Shown one piece after another: positions 63,665 through 64,000 of a DNA stretch of 64,000 nucleotides. The notes beneath the pieces are model-generated. The model saw nothing but the letters and a program-made list of their open reading frames with translations. It made no database searches and was not told the origin of the DNA. The translations under genes and the position numbers were made by a program. Position 1 is the stretch's first letter. The number at the start of each line of letters is the position of its first letter. The stretch is taken from NCBI RefSeq assembly GCF_017565645.3, contig NZ_CP086136.1, positions 2,494,001 to 2,558,000 of the forward strand. The letters are read 5' to 3'. The stretch comes from Bradyrhizobium barranii subsp. barranii (GTDB lineage Bacteria > Pseudomonadota > Alphaproteobacteria > Rhizobiales > Xanthobacteraceae).

Positions 63665-63975
63665 TGTGTTCCTTACAGCATTTGGGGCGCGTGCGCCGCA
63701 CAGAGAAGCCCGCCGGCCCGCTGATTGCAATCAAGGTTTTGCGGGCCGTGAACAGTCCCTTCGAGAAGGCCGCGGAACCCGAGGCCAGCCGCGGCGCCCT
63801 CTCATCTCATTCCCGTGGCAACCCATGCCACCGGTGGTATGGTGAAGGGGTTCGACCTATTGAATGACTTGATGGCCGCGCCCCGAGGGGGCCTTTCCAA
63901 GACATCGCTGGATCGAATTTGCTCACACGGATTGTGGGTAACGAACCCTTTCGTGGGTATTGTTGGAGACGGATA

Positions 63976-64000
63976 ATGGCAACGGGTGTCGTGAAGTGGT
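63976..64000 (+). CDS. Cold-shock protein, first codons only
   Basis: ATG at 63976 opens MATGVVKW, the N-terminus of CspA-type RNA chaperones, and the window ends there. GGAGACGGAT just before the ATG is the ribosome binding site. The upstream tract (63665-63975) has no other gene and ends in an A/T-richer leader as expected for csp genes. Confidence 0.8.

Noticed and set aside
1..64000. CRISPR arrays, rRNA or tRNA genes
   Set aside because: No regularly spaced repeats and no cloverleaf or rRNA sequence was recognised by eye; a tRNA scan would settle the tRNA question.

Overview
The window looks like an accessory-rich stretch of an alphaproteobacterial chromosome of the Bradyrhizobium / Rhodopseudomonas type (Nitrobacteraceae). 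The basis is GC-rich coding sequence, a FixK-like Crp/Fnr regulator with several TTGAT-N4-ATCA boxes, Omp25-type porin and small secreted proteins of rhizobial type, and a rhizobial-type membrane formate dehydrogenase locus. This is read from protein and motif resemblance only; no database search was possible.

0-25 kb is an insertion-sequence scar zone. It holds an IS3 element, a decayed IS1182, two IS66 copies in inverted orientation (1974-7097 and 19550-21424), a frameshifted IS110, an intact IS256 (12213-13611, 9-bp target duplication), an IS66 remnant and an IS1380 (22228-24193). The first IS66 is itself interrupted by a 2.5-kb serine-recombinase element (3828-6310) that sits in tnpB with a 2-bp TC crossover. 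A cyclopropane fatty acid synthase gene (cfa) is in two pieces, 14 kb apart and on opposite strands. Each piece touches an IS66 end and carries the same 8-bp target duplication, so the segment 7098-19549 has been inverted by recombination between the IS66 copies. lpxD is cut by the IS1380.

Scattered through 8-26 kb, with one more at 36 kb, is a probable low-oxygen regulon: a FixK-like regulator (8300-8965) and FixK boxes placed about 40-50 bp before the expected transcript starts of small secreted proteins (15423, 17313, 18098, 25508), plus one box before a VIT-family pseudogene. Another box lies upstream of a hairpin and T-run that may end a small RNA.

26-28.7 kb is decayed (IS5, MarR and TctC-type remnants). 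29-37.7 kb is a stress and envelope module: Hsp20, ExoD, an SbmA/YddA-like ABC transporter, a PAS-HWE histidine kinase with a single-domain response regulator, a transglutaminase, PPK2 and the broken VIT-type transporter. It is bracketed by two ~140-bp direct repeats. 37.7-41.1 kb holds phage- or plasmid-like remnants and unknown small genes. 41.5-46.5 kb carries an NDUFA9-like protein, a divergent frameshifted aspartate kinase, a glycosyltransferase and a small secreted protein.

47-59.7 kb is the best-preserved block, a respiratory formate dehydrogenase locus. It comprises a WD40-cytochrome c fusion, a polyferredoxin-like 4Fe-4S protein, a lipoate-ligase-like protein, four uncharacterised accessory families (DUF6505, DUF6352, DUF3305, DUF3306), a TorD chaperone with an N-terminal HTH, a small Tat protein, and the alpha, beta and gamma subunits. 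Most accessory genes overlap by 4 bp and were probably co-transcribed. The window ends with a UPF0182 membrane protein, a small conserved protein and the first codons of a cold-shock protein.
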